Counted from the stretch's first letter, positions 7,830 to 16,509 are shown. The stretch is 28,732 nt of DNA from CAYVBJ01 sp964415185 (GCA_964415185.1 CAYPZI010000028.1:1-28732); one strand, 5' to 3'. Notes: generated by a model from the sequence alone, not told the origin. Program-made: numbers and translations.

Positions 7830-8909
7830 ATGAATCTCGAAGACAAATTACAACAGGTTAAAGAAAGGTATGATGAGATCAACCAGGCAATGGCCGATCC
7901 ATCCATTTATGATAACCCGAAAGAATATACTGAGCTTACAAAAGAGCATACCGTTCTCAAAGACCTGGTTGAAGATTACGAACGCTGGCAGAAAATTAAA
8001 AAAAACCTGTCGGGAAACAGGGAATTGATTCAGAATAATGAAGACCCGGACCTGACGGAAATGGCGAAAGAAGAAAACAGCGATCTTGAATCGGAGCTCG
8101 AAGAACTTGAAGAGGAGATTAAGTTTAAGCTGATTCCAAAAGATCCGGATGAATCCAAAAACTGTATTGTTGAAATTCGGGGGGGGACCGGTGGTGATGA
8201 GGCGGCTCTTTTTGCGGGTGATTTATTTGATATGTATCGCAGGTATGCCGACCGGTCGGGCTGGAAAATGAATGTGCTAAGTGCACATGAAGGAGAAATG
8301 GGAGGATTCAAGGAAATCGTTTTTGAGCTATCGGGGAACGAGGTTTACGGTAAAATGAAATATGAAAGCGGGGTACACCGCGTGCAAAGGGTTCCCGAAA
8401 CTGAATCACAGGGCAGGGTTCATACATCAGCTGCTACGGTGGCCGTCTTACCGGAAGTCAATGATGATGTAGACATCAAAATCGATATGGGTGATATTCG
8501 CGTTGACACGTTCCGCTCAAGCGGTGCCGGCGGGCAGCATGTCAATAAAACCGACTCTGCTATCCGCTTAACTCACGAACCGAGCGGAGTTGTTGTCGAA
8601 TGCCAGCAGGAGCGGTCTCAACATCAGAATAAAGAGAAAGCACTGATGATGCTGAAAACCAAACTCTATGATATGGAGATGGAAAAGATCCGGGAAGAAA
8701 GGGCTGCCGAGAGAAAAAGCCAGGTATCAACCGGCGACCGCAGTGCAAAAATCAGGACATATAATTTTCCGCAGGGCAGGATTACCGACCACAGGATTAA
8801 CCTTACCCTTTACAATCTTGACGAAGTGTTAAAAGGCGACCTCGATGAAGTTATCAAAGCCCTGAGGGTGGAAGAAAATCTCGAAAAACTGAATGCCGTA
8901 ATGGAATAA
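7830..8909 (+). CDS. prfA: Peptide chain release factor 1
   Basis: Reads UAA and UAG stop codons and triggers peptide release on the ribosome. The 359-residue length is standard. The GGQ catalytic motif is at 234-236 in SSGAGGQHVNK. The class-1 recognition tripeptide is P-E-T (189-191, in QRVPETESQGR), the RF1 form P-x-T rather than the RF2 SPF. An N-terminal coiled-coil region (1-110) is rich in Glu and Lys. There is no clear Shine-Dalgarno before ATG 7830. Inorganic pyrophosphatase follows on the same strand after 61 bases. No programmed frameshift is present or expected for RF1. The identification is secure. Confidence 0.97.
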   Translation: MNLEDKLQQVKERYDEINQAMADPSIYDNPKEYTELTKEHTVLKDLVEDYERWQKIKKNLSGNRELIQNNEDPDLTEMAKEENSDLESELEELEEEIKFKLIPKDPDESKNCIVEIRGGTGGDEAALFAGDLFDMYRRYADRSGWKMNVLSAHEGEMGGFKEIVFELSGNEVYGKMKYESGVHRVQRVPETESQGRVHTSAATVAVLPEVNDDVDIKIDMGDIRVDTFRSSGAGGQHVNKTDSAIRLTHEPSGVVVECQQERSQHQNKEKALMMLKTKLYDMEMEKIREERAAERKSQVSTGDRSAKIRTYNFPQGRITDHRINLTLYNLDEVLKGDLDEVIKALRVEENLEKLNAVME

Positions 8910-8970
8910 AATTATTACATTGAACTATAAATCGTATTCTGCATCAACCATAGATTAATCCTGTTCCGAA

Positions 8971-9582
8971 ATGAATTTTCCCAATCCGTTTTACAGATGG
9001 AGGCCACATCCCTGGCATGGCCTTGAAGTGGGTGACAATCCTCCTGATATCGTGCATGCGTTTATTGAAATCACACCTTTTGATATGATCAAATATGAGG
9101 TCGATAAAAAAACCGGTTATATGCGGGTTGACAGGCCTCAGAGAAGTTCTTCACTTCCTCCTTCTTTATATGGCTTTATACCGAGAACGTATTGCGGTGA
9201 AAGACTCGGGAAACTGGCTGTCGGTACAGACAAAGGGGACGGAGACCCGCTTGATATTTGCGTACTGAGTGAACGTCCCATTGACCGGACTGAAGTTATT
9301 TTAAGTGCAAGAGTCATCGGCGGCATCCACATGATCGACAGGGGAGAAGCAGATGACAAGATCGTTTCCGTTTTGGATAACGACAGCTATTACAGTAATA
9401 TCCAGAATATTGGGGATCTTCCCGTGGTGTTGATTGAACGGCTGCGGCATTATTTCGGAACATACAAACTGATTCCCGGACAGGAAGCAGACGTTAGGGT
9501 CGACAGGGTATACGAAAAAGATCATGCCAGAAAAGTGATCGAGGCATCTATGGAAGATTACGAAGAAATGTTTGGGAGTTGA
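8971..9582 (+). CDS. ppa: Inorganic pyrophosphatase, family I
   Basis: Cytosolic Mg-dependent hydrolysis of pyrophosphate, pulling polymer synthesis forward. The 203 residues carry the family I signature KGDGDPLDICVLS with metal-binding Asp90, Asp92 and Asp95. Upstream active-site residues line up with the E. coli enzyme: Lys41 and Glu43 (in IKYEVDK), Arg55 (in DRPQRSS) and Tyr67 (in LYGFIP). Downstream, HYFGTYKL carries the conserved Tyr-Lys pair. It is somewhat longer than the 175-residue E. coli protein because of an N-terminal extension rich in aromatics (FPNPFYRWRPHPWHGLE). It sits between prfA and an M50 protease gene on the same strand; a shared transcript is possible, with gaps of 61 and 67 bases. 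Confidence 0.95.
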   Translation: MNFPNPFYRWRPHPWHGLEVGDNPPDIVHAFIEITPFDMIKYEVDKKTGYMRVDRPQRSSSLPPSLYGFIPRTYCGERLGKLAVGTDKGDGDPLDICVLSERPIDRTEVILSARVIGGIHMIDRGEADDKIVSVLDNDSYYSNIQNIGDLPVVLIERLRHYFGTYKLIPGQEADVRVDRVYEKDHARKVIEASMEDYEEMFGS

Positions 9583-9649
9583 TGTCTTCAAGGTGAAAGT
9601 CAATAGGGATCACGACACCAGCATTAATTAATTAAAAAAAAATATTGGC

Positions 9650-10744
9650 ATGCGGGGGAACATAACACTCGGAAGATTTGCCGGAATAAAAGTCAGGATT
9701 CACTGGAGCTTTTGGCTGATCATTCTCTGGATTGTGTTTTTGGATATTTCGAGAGGAAATACTTTGGATGGAATGGTTTGGAACATTTTTTTTATTCTTG
9801 CCATCTTTTTGTGTGTTGTACTTCATGAATTTGGTCACGCGCTTACGGCCAGAAAATTCAATATAGGCACAAGACAGATAACACTTTTGCCGATTGGAGG
9901 CGTTGCCAGCCTGGAAAAAATGCCCGAAAACCCGAAAGAAGAATTGATGGTTGCGATTGCAGGCCCGGTAGTAAACCTGGTTATCGCATTGATTTTAATA
10001 CTATTTGTTCCTGTGGATACTTACCTCGAAATGGAACCGGAACAGCTCGAAGAATCACTTAGTATGGTCAAAGCCGGAAATTTTTTATTCTACCTGTTAT
10101 CGGCAAACATTATGCTTGTGGTTTTTAACATGATTCCGGCCTTTCCAATGGATGGCGGGAGGGTGCTTAGGGCATTGTTATCATTGAAAATGGGCAGGAT
10201 CAGGGCAACTGAAGCGGCATCAACCCTTGGGCAAATGATGGCAGCTCTCTTCTTTATTCTTGGATTGCTCTACAATCCGATCCTGATATTAATTGCTATT
10301 TTTGTCTGGTTCGGCGCAAGAGGCGAAAATGTAATGATTCAGCAAATTTCCCTGCTCAAGGGATACAATGTAAGAGATGCAATGATGACCGATTTCACCG
10401 AGTTGAAGAAAGAGCAAACCCTGGAAGATGTAATTGATATTATTATTGCAGGCACGGAAAGGGATTTTGTAGTGTCGGAAAATAACAGGGTGGCCGGAAT
10501 CGTAAATCACTCTGCAATCGGAAAGATATTGCGCGATAAAGGGCGGAATGTAACAGTTGGTGAAATTATGAAAACCGATTTCGAAGTTTTGAGTGTTGAT
10601 GAAGAACTTACTGAGATTTACAGAAAAATTATGGCCAGTAATCATGATTTTTTCCCGGTAATGGAAAATAACAGGCTTGCCGGAGTGATTGATATGAATA
10701 ACATCAATGAATTTATGATGTTTCGTTCATCAATCGAGTATTGA
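9650..10744 (+). CDS. M50 (site-2-type) membrane metalloprotease with two CBS domains
   Basis: An intramembrane zinc protease of the M50B Rip/SpoIVFB-like type. The zinc motif HEFGH is at 59-63 inside a membrane helix, and the third ligand Asp168 lies in FNMIPAFPMDGGR. About five to six hydrophobic helices cover residues 15-222. Two C-terminal CBS domains follow (about 239-295 and 302-357), with the motif pairs VRDAMMTD and VGEIMKTD. CBS domains usually sense adenine nucleotides, so activity may follow energy state. The substrate is unknown; anti-sigma factors are typical for site-2 proteases, but none is encoded nearby. Its 3' end overlaps the convergent universal stress gene by 15 bases. 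The 364-residue length matches M50-CBS relatives. Confidence 0.9.
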   Translation: MRGNITLGRFAGIKVRIHWSFWLIILWIVFLDISRGNTLDGMVWNIFFILAIFLCVVLHEFGHALTARKFNIGTRQITLLPIGGVASLEKMPENPKEELMVAIAGPVVNLVIALILILFVPVDTYLEMEPEQLEESLSMVKAGNFLFYLLSANIMLVVFNMIPAFPMDGGRVLRALLSLKMGRIRATEAASTLGQMMAALFFILGLLYNPILILIAIFVWFGARGENVMIQQISLLKGYNVRDAMMTDFTELKKEQTLEDVIDIIIAGTERDFVVSENNRVAGIVNHSAIGKILRDKGRNVTVGEIMKTDFEVLSVDEELTEIYRKIMASNHDFFPVMENNRLAGVIDMNNINEFMMFRSSIEY

Positions 10745-11587
10745 CCTGTCTGCCCTGTTCATACTGTGTTCAGCGGGAACCATTAATAATGGTGTTTTTC
10801 CATATAAAGCGATTTCTCTTGCTTTGCTCTTAAGAAGCATCCACTCTAAAAATGTCTTTTTATACCTGGGCATAATAACCATTGCGTTTTTCTGATCTTT
10901 CAGATAGGCCGTGATCCCCTCAAAAAATGATTCTGATTCCGGAGTTTCGAGAATGATTCTGTTACTTATCTCATTTTTTAATGTCTTCTCAAATGCTGAC
11001 GCTTTTTCTTTCTCGTTTTCCGTAATTATATGAACAGTGTGAAATTCTGAACCGAGTTCGGCTGCAAGCAAGCGCATTTCCCGTATAATTTTTATGTCGC
11101 GATTTCTAAGATCCGTAGTAAATACAAGTGAGCCCGTTGGTTTATAGTCGCTGTTTTCCGGAATTGCCAGAACCGGTACTTCAGAGTCAAGTAGTATGGA
11201 GTTAGTTACACTTCCGAACAATAGCTTTTTAAGCCCGTCATCGCTTCCTATTCCCATTACAACAAGGCCCGGTTTTATTTCTTCTATTGCATTAAGGACT
11301 GCAGGTACAATTTTGCCTTGTTTTACTATTTTATCGATGCGAAGATGCTTAAACTGATCAACCGATTTCAGATCACGTATCGTGGTATCCATTTCCGACT
11401 CAACAGCCTTAATCCGTTCTTCGATAATAGAGTCCAGACGGGAAGGAAATTCATAAGGCGGGCTGACAACATTGAGCAGACAGATTCTGTCCTTGTTTAG
11501 AACAGCCAACTCCAAAGCATACCTGTAAGCGGATTCAGATCGCAATGAAAAATCGGTAGGCACAAGAATAGTATTGAAAAATCCCAT
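10730..11587 (-). CDS. Two-domain universal stress protein (UspA family)
   Basis: A tandem of two Usp folds in 285 residues (about 1-145 and 150-280). The first domain begins FNTILVPTDFS and carries a near-canonical nucleotide loop, MGIGSDDGLKKLLFGS (111-126): the final G-S is kept, but the second Gly of G-x2-G is Ser with a Gly one place earlier. The second domain ends in a strand LLMVP but lacks the glycine loop, so it may not bind ATP. Cytosolic. The precise stress role cannot be inferred. It is divergent from the SRAP gene over 67 bases and converges on the M50 gene with a 15-base overlap (10730-10744). Confidence 0.85.
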   Translation of the reverse strand: MGFFNTILVPTDFSLRSESAYRYALELAVLNKDRICLLNVVSPPYEFPSRLDSIIEERIKAVESEMDTTIRDLKSVDQFKHLRIDKIVKQGKIVPAVLNAIEEIKPGLVVMGIGSDDGLKKLLFGSVTNSILLDSEVPVLAIPENSDYKPTGSLVFTTDLRNRDIKIIREMRLLAAELGSEFHTVHIITENEKEKASAFEKTLKNEISNRIILETPESESFFEGITAYLKDQKNAMVIMPRYKKTFLEWMLLKSKAREIALYGKTPLLMVPAEHSMNRADRSILD

Positions 11588-11654
11588 ATTTTGATAAAAT
11601 CAGCTAAATTTTAAGTACCTCTTCATTATATATAAGATTTCAAAAATAATAAAA
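11588..11654. promoter_or_regulatory. Compact divergent promoter region, usp (-) and SRAP gene (+)
   Basis: Sixty-seven AT-rich bases separate two divergent start codons. TATATATAAG around 11626-11635 could provide -10-like elements, but I cannot assign boxes with confidence. Neither gene shows a clear Shine-Dalgarno site. Co-regulation of the stress protein and the DNA-damage protein is possible from the layout alone. Confidence 0.3.
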
Positions 11655-12353
11655 ATGTGCGGAAGATACGTTCTAAAATCCAAACTGCCTGAGCTTGCTT
11701 CATTTTATAATGCGAAGGTATCAGAAGGAATTGAGTTCGATGAAATTTATAATGCTGCACCTTCATTTGATATGCCGGTGGTTTTTTCTCAGGAAAAAAA
11801 AAGGGTATTGGATTTATATCGTTGGGGGCTTGTGCCATTTTGGGCAAAGGATGAAAACCCGAAATACAATATGATCAATGCAAGGGCAGAAAGCCTGAAT
11901 GAAAAAAAGAGTTATCAAAAACCATTCAGGTCTCAAAGATGCGTAGTGCCGGCGAATGGCTTTTATGAATGGAAAAAATCAGGCAAAAGAAAAATTCCTC
12001 ATTTTATCAGGTTTAAATCAAATAAATTAATGAATTTTGCCGGGTTGTATGAGAACTGGCATAACAGTGAAGGAAAAAAGGTGGATAGCTTTACTATTAT
12101 TACAACCTGCTCAAATGAGGATGTTTTATCGCTTCATGACCGGATGCCTGTAATTCTGCACAATGAGGAAATATCATTTTGGCTTGATCCTGAAAACCAC
12201 TCAACCCGTGAACTTGAAAAATTGCTTGTGCCATATTCCGAAGGCGAGCTCGAAATATACCCTGTGTCTGAAAAAGTAAACTCACCACGGAACCAGGGTC
12301 CCGAGCTTATAAAAAAAACCGGTACCACAGGAACCCTCGATTTCAATTCTTAA
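11655..12353 (+). CDS. SRAP-domain abasic-site DNA-protein crosslink protein (YedK/HMCES-like)
   Basis: Binds single-stranded DNA at abasic sites and forms a thiazolidine crosslink through its N-terminal Cys, shielding the lesion. The start is fixed by chemistry: MCGRYVLKS exposes Cys2 once Met is removed. Other family residues are visible: Asn75 in MINARAES, Glu105 in NGFYEWKK and His161 in LSLHDRMPVIL. The RWGLVPFWAK and RCVVPANGFYEW stretches are hallmark. The 232 residues match bacterial YedK. The stop shares bases with the stop of the convergent FKBP gene (12350-12353, TTAA). No SOS box is recognisable upstream. Function in this organism is by family inference. Confidence 0.93.
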   Translation: MCGRYVLKSKLPELASFYNAKVSEGIEFDEIYNAAPSFDMPVVFSQEKKRVLDLYRWGLVPFWAKDENPKYNMINARAESLNEKKSYQKPFRSQRCVVPANGFYEWKKSGKRKIPHFIRFKSNKLMNFAGLYENWHNSEGKKVDSFTIITTCSNEDVLSLHDRMPVILHNEEISFWLDPENHSTRELEKLLVPYSEGELEIYPVSEKVNSPRNQGPELIKKTGTTGTLDFNS

Positions 12354-12847
12354 ATAATCTCAAATAGTTCGACTTCGTAAATGAGTGTATCCTCCCGGAA
12401 TTGAAAATTAAGGGAGGTAGCAGGGGTATTTTCAAACCCGAGAGGGGGTGGTACAACGATTACCCTTATCTCACCTTCTTTTATTCCAAGCAGACCTCGA
12501 CGCAATCCTTCGTTTTCAGAGGCTTGAACGGAAGCTACCCTGGGGGTTGTATTGCCATCGGCATAAGAACTTCTTACAACCTCTCCGTCTGCAGTTCTTA
12601 GTGTAAAATGCCAGCGAATGTTATCCCGGTTTACAACGCTGAATTCACCTTCTCCCGGACGCACACGGAAAAATACAAGGCTATCAGCCAGCTCTATTCT
12701 TTCTGTACCGGTTGTATCAACCGGTGGCGGGACAGTGCTTAAATCAGGCGGGTCTATATTAAAAGGGTTTGAATTACTTCCGCAAGAGACTACAATTGAG
12801 GTAAATAAAAATAACAAAATTAAATTTTTTCCATTTATAAAATCCAT
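12350..12847 (-). CDS. FKBP-type peptidyl-prolyl isomerase-like lipoprotein with altered active site
   Basis: A 165-residue protein with a lipoprotein signal: the hydrophobic LILLFLFTSIVV is followed by SCGSN, with Cys22 as the lipidated residue, so it should sit in the envelope. The C-terminal part (about 68-165) follows the FKBP pattern: DNIRWHFTL, ADGEVVRSS, EGLRRGLLGIKEGE and VIVVPPPLGFE. Compared with FKBP12, the active-site Trp position is Leu115, the Asp37 position is Arg92, and the Tyr26 position is Phe81. Isomerase activity may therefore be weak or absent and the protein may act as a chaperone. It lies downstream of tatC on the same strand after 189 bases. The fold is likely; the catalytic role is doubtful. 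Confidence 0.8.
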   Translation of the reverse strand: MDFINGKNLILLFLFTSIVVSCGSNSNPFNIDPPDLSTVPPPVDTTGTERIELADSLVFFRVRPGEGEFSVVNRDNIRWHFTLRTADGEVVRSSYADGNTTPRVASVQASENEGLRRGLLGIKEGEIRVIVVPPPLGFENTPATSLNFQFREDTLIYEVELFEII

Positions 12848-13036
12848 GTGGGGTACAGAAGCTCTTTTTTATTTTGATTTGTTAATTACACCGAATCCCT
12901 AAAAATAAGAAATTGGCCGGTGACCAGTAAGTAAAAATAGGTTTAATGCTGATATTGAAATAAACTTTACCTAACGTAAAAAAACGAAGGATGTACACAT
13001 TAATTATTTTTGCCGGGTATCAGGCAATGCAATATA

Positions 13037-13888
13037 TCAACCGCTCATAGCTTCTTCAAATTCCTCCTTACGTTTTCGTAGTGCAAACTTACTCAAATAG
13101 ATAGAAAATTGGTATAAAATTACAAGCGGTAGACAAATCATTATTTGTGAAATGGGATCAGGCGGTGTCAGAATTGCAGCAAGTAAAAGAGCCGTCACGA
13201 TTGCATGCCTTCTGTAGGTTTTCATAAACTCGGGTGTGAGCAGACCGATTTTAGTCAGGTAATAACTGACCACCGGTATTTGAAAAAGTATGCCGCAGGA
13301 TAACGTCCACATAGCTACGGAAGTAAAATATTCATTGATATCAAATTCATTGCTGATAACTTCGGCAATCACGAACTGTGTGAAAAACTGTACGGCAAAA
13401 GGAACCAGGATAAAGTATCCGAAGGCAACGCCCAAAAGAAAGAAGAATGTGATAAACATTGCATTCAGATACGTTTTGATTTTTTCACCGCTTTTTAGAG
13501 CCGGTTCTAAAAATGCCCACATTTGATAAATAAAAATGGGAGATCCTATAATGGCACCGACGATTATGAGGGTTCCCCAGTAAGTAAAAAATTGTCCGGG
13601 AAGTTTTCTGGAGATGAGTGAAAGATCGATGGCATCAATCGGCATAATCCTGTACATCAAAAAGTCGGACCGGGCAGGGCCAAGTATGATTTCATTGACC
13701 AGGAAATCAGCAAATATAATTGAAATCACAACGCCTGCAGCAATACCGATCAGCCCTTTGATGATACGCCAGCGAAGTTCTTCGAGATGATCCAGGAACG
13801 ACATGGTTGCCGTTGGATCGTTTTTGGGCGGTTTTGCACCGGGAAGTTCAGGTCCCATAACACCGCGATTTTCAGTTCCTCTGCTCAC
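13037..13888 (-). CDS. tatC: Sec-independent protein translocase TatC
   Basis: Inner-membrane receptor for twin-arginine signal peptides. The hallmark N-terminus SFLDHLEELRWRI (30-42) precedes six hydrophobic helices. The conserved FLEPALKSGEK and the late LTPPDPISQ loop are both present. The frame opens at GTG 13888, giving a basic/proline-rich extension of 28 residues before the canonical MSFLDHLEELR. ATG 13858 or ATG 13804 are alternative starts, and none has a convincing Shine-Dalgarno. It lies 34 bases downstream of glyA on the same strand. No tatA or tatB is seen here, so those must be elsewhere. The possible Tat substrate in this window is the glycosylasparaginase at 345. Confidence 0.95.
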   Translation of the reverse strand: MSRGTENRGVMGPELPGAKPPKNDPTATMSFLDHLEELRWRIIKGLIGIAAGVVISIIFADFLVNEIILGPARSDFLMYRIMPIDAIDLSLISRKLPGQFFTYWGTLIIVGAIIGSPIFIYQMWAFLEPALKSGEKIKTYLNAMFITFFFLLGVAFGYFILVPFAVQFFTQFVIAEVISNEFDINEYFTSVAMWTLSCGILFQIPVVSYYLTKIGLLTPEFMKTYRRHAIVTALLLAAILTPPDPISQIMICLPLVILYQFSIYLSKFALRKRKEEFEEAMSG

Positions 13889-13922
13889 CGTCTGTGGCTA
13901 AAATTATAGAAATTCTGTTTCA

Positions 13923-15221
13923 TCAAGCTGTGACAAAATCGTAAAGTGGAAACCGGGTACACATCTGAAAAACTTCTTGTTTCACTCTTTGTAAATTGGA
14001 AGCATCGGATGGATTTTGAAGAACACAGTCAATTAATTCGGCTACTCTTATGAATTCTTCCTCCTTAAATCCGCGCGTTGTCATAGCGGGTGACCCGATT
14101 CTGATGCCTGAGGTTACAAAAGGACTTTCCGTATCAAAGGGAACCATGTTTTTATTGACGGTGATAGCTGCTTTGTCAAGAGCTTCTTCCGCCACTTTAC
14201 CTGTAAGTTCTTTGTTTCTCAGGTCAACCAATATAAGATGATTGTCGGTACCTCCGCTTACAAGGTTATAGCCCAGACCCTGGAATGTATCGGCCATTGC
14301 TTTGGCATTGAGTTGTATCTGTTTTTGATATTCCCTGAATTCGGGTTTCAGGGCTTCTTCAAATGCTACGGCTTTGGCAGCTATTACATGCATCAGCGGG
14401 CCGCCCTGGCTTCCGGGAAAAACGGCAGAATCAAGAACTTCACTCCGGTTTTTCACTCTCCCGGATTTTCTGGCTGTTACCCCGAGCTTGTTTTTACCGT
14501 CTTTTCCAATAAGAATCATACCTCCTCTCGGCCCGCGCAGTGTTTTATGGGTAGTAGTGGAAATCACATCACACCAGGGCAGAGGGTTGTTAAGCAGGCC
14601 GGCAGCAATCAAACCGGCAGTATGCGCCATATCCATCCACAAAAACGCACCGGTTTCGTCGGCAATACTTTTAAAAGCCTCATAGTCAAAATCACGGGGA
14701 TAAGCGCTTGCACCAATTGAAATCAGCTTTGGCTTTACTTTTTTCGCTTGGTCGCGCACCTTATCCATATCAATTCTGCCGGTGTCTTCGTCCACTCCGT
14801 AAAATTCGGCCTTATAGGTGATTCCGGAAAAATTGACGGGTGAACCATGGGTAAGGTGGCCGCCGTGAGACAAGTCCAGCCCCAGCAATGTTTCACCCGG
14901 TTCCATGAAAGCAAGATAGACCGCTGCATTAGCCGAAGCACCCGAGTGCGGCTGGACATTTACCCATTCTGCACCAAACAATTTTTTTGCCCTCTCGCGT
15001 GCCAGCTCCTCAACTTCGTCAACAAATTCGCATCCTCCATAATATCTTTTACCGGGATATCCTTCGGCATATTTATTTGTGAGTACGGTTCCCATCGCTT
15101 CTATAACAGCCTTTGAGGCAAAGTTTTCAGAGGCAATCAGTTCGAAATTCAGGTTTTGGCGTTGTGTTTCTTTTTCAATGCTGGCGTAAATTGCCGGGTC
15201 TTGTTCCTGAAGCGATTTCAT
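13923..15221 (-). CDS. glyA: Serine hydroxymethyltransferase
   Basis: A PLP enzyme that converts serine and tetrahydrofolate to glycine and methylene-tetrahydrofolate, the main one-carbon source. The Schiff-base Lys226 lies in STTTHKTLRGPRGG. Asp197 and His200 (in WMDMAHTAG) contact PLP. ELIASENFAS and YPGKRYYGG are typical N-terminal signatures. The 432 residues fit bacterial GlyA. Its ATG overlaps the rpiB stop as ATGA (15218-15221), so the two should be translationally coupled, and tatC follows. The identification is secure. Confidence 0.97.
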   Translation of the reverse strand: MKSLQEQDPAIYASIEKETQRQNLNFELIASENFASKAVIEAMGTVLTNKYAEGYPGKRYYGGCEFVDEVEELARERAKKLFGAEWVNVQPHSGASANAAVYLAFMEPGETLLGLDLSHGGHLTHGSPVNFSGITYKAEFYGVDEDTGRIDMDKVRDQAKKVKPKLISIGASAYPRDFDYEAFKSIADETGAFLWMDMAHTAGLIAAGLLNNPLPWCDVISTTTHKTLRGPRGGMILIGKDGKNKLGVTARKSGRVKNRSEVLDSAVFPGSQGGPLMHVIAAKAVAFEEALKPEFREYQKQIQLNAKAMADTFQGLGYNLVSGGTDNHLILVDLRNKELTGKVAEEALDKAAITVNKNMVPFDTESPFVTSGIRIGSPAMTTRGFKEEEFIRVAELIDCVLQNPSDASNLQRVKQEVFQMCTRFPLYDFVTA

Positions 15222-15673
15222 GTTTGATTCTCTTTATTAATGGTTAATGAATTGATTTTATTTACTCTTCTCTCATGCCGGCCGCCTTCAAAATCGGAGT
15301 TAAACCATGCTGTCAGGATTTCTTCAATTTCATCGGCATTCAATTCCCGTCCGGGTAGGCAAATTATGTTTGCGTTATTGTGTTGCCGCGCAAGTACAGC
15401 CACTTTGGGTGAATAGGCAAGAGCAGCCCGAATATTTGGAAATTTATTGGCGGTCATGCACATGCCCTGTCCGCTGCCACAAAAAAGTATACCGGAACTA
15501 TATTCCGAATTGTTAACCTTTTTGGCAACTTCAACGGCGAATTCCGGGTAATCAACCGAGTCAGAAGAGTGAGTTCCGAAATCTACCGGCATATGCCCCA
15601 TTTTTTCCAGGATTTTTTTTGTGATCTCTTTGGCTTCAAAACCTGCATGATCACTGGCGATAGGTATAATCAT
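15218..15673 (-). CDS. rpiB: Ribose-5-phosphate isomerase B
   Basis: Interconverts ribose 5-phosphate and ribulose 5-phosphate in the pentose phosphate pathway. The 151-residue length and the motifs match the RpiB/LacAB family: Asp8-His9 (in ASDHAGFEAK), Cys65 in LFCGSGQGM as the catalytic base, ANKFPNIRAAL, His98 in ARQHNNANII, and the C-terminal EGGRHERRV. It has no resemblance to RpiA. It appears to head the rpiB-glyA-tatC run on the minus strand; 80 AT-rich bases separate it from the upstream DUF4159 gene. An allose-6-phosphate or galactose-6-phosphate isomerase role is less likely without sugar genes nearby. Confidence 0.94.
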   Translation of the reverse strand: MIIPIASDHAGFEAKEITKKILEKMGHMPVDFGTHSSDSVDYPEFAVEVAKKVNNSEYSSGILFCGSGQGMCMTANKFPNIRAALAYSPKVAVLARQHNNANIICLPGRELNADEIEEILTAWFNSDFEGGRHERRVNKINSLTINKENQT

Positions 15674-15753
15674 TAAAGATATTCAGCAGTTAAGATTTTA
15701 AGGGTTTAAATATCTCGAAAAAATTGATCAGTAAAAAGCTTTCTGTATAAACA

Positions 15754-16452
15754 TCACGAAGTGAGTGCATAAATTAAAATATTGGCACCCATCCGCAGGG
15801 CCCGCTCACGTAATGCCGGTGGCGGGTTATGAACTTCAGGATTGGTCCAGGCATCCGACAAGTTCGATTCGTATGTGTAAAATATCACCATTCTGCCATC
15901 GTGAAACAGCCCGAACCCTTGTGGTGGTTTTCCGTCATGCTCATGTATCTTGGGCAGGCCGTTTTCAATTTTAAATAGCTTGCTATAAATCGGATGACTG
16001 AACGGCACTTCCCTGAATTCGTTGTCCGGGTAAAGTTCATCCACAAGTTGCCTTACATGAGGGTCAAGCCCATAATCGTCATCAATATACAGAAAACCTC
16101 CGTTGTCCAGCCATTTCCGGAGGTTTTCAATGTCAGACCGGTTCGATTTTATGGTACCGTGCCCGGTTAGAAACGCGAAGGGATAATTAAAAAGATCACG
16201 GCTGCCGATGTGGACGTCATCGAATGATTCGGAAACCGGAAGTTTTACATGATTCTTTGTAAACCGAATAAGGTTGGGAAGGGCAGAGGGGTCGTTGTAC
16301 CAGTCTCCGCCGCCATCGTACTGAATCCGCGCAATTTTAAACTCACCATTATCCTGTGCCAACAACCGGGAACCGGGTAATAAAAGAGCCGGGAGAAATA
16401 AAAAAAGGGAAAGACTTTTTAAAATTGTTGAGATAAAAGAGATTTGCACCAT
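15754..16452 (-). CDS. Exported DUF4159-family protein
   Basis: About 232 residues. The N-terminus has a long hydrophobic signal (ILKSLSLFLFLPALLLPG) ending near RLLA|QDNG, so it should be exported. The rest follows the DUF4159 pattern: FKIARIQYDGGGDWYNDP, a DLFNYPFAFLTGHG core, and LRKWLDNGGFLYIDDDYG, resembling a glutamine-amidotransferase-like or ThuA-like alpha/beta fold. The biochemical function of DUF4159 is not known to me. The frame opens at TTG 16467, but I prefer ATG 16452 because ACAGG at 16460-16464 (minus strand) lies seven bases upstream of it. It starts 57 bases after fixX on the same strand, so it could share the Etf transcript. Confidence 0.82.
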   Translation of the reverse strand: MVQISFISTILKSLSLFLFLPALLLPGSRLLAQDNGEFKIARIQYDGGGDWYNDPSALPNLIRFTKNHVKLPVSESFDDVHIGSRDLFNYPFAFLTGHGTIKSNRSDIENLRKWLDNGGFLYIDDDYGLDPHVRQLVDELYPDNEFREVPFSHPIYSKLFKIENGLPKIHEHDGKPPQGFGLFHDGRMVIFYTYESNLSDAWTNPEVHNPPPALRERALRMGANILIYALTS

Positions 16453-16509
16453 ATAATAGCCTGTCAAGAAACAGGGCCTGCTAAATTAAAAGATTTCTGA
16501 AATCGATAG

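Noticed and set aside
16453..16467. TTG start of the DUF4159 gene at 16467
   Set aside because: ATG 16452 has ACAGG seven bases upstream, and the extra five residues add nothing to the signal peptide.
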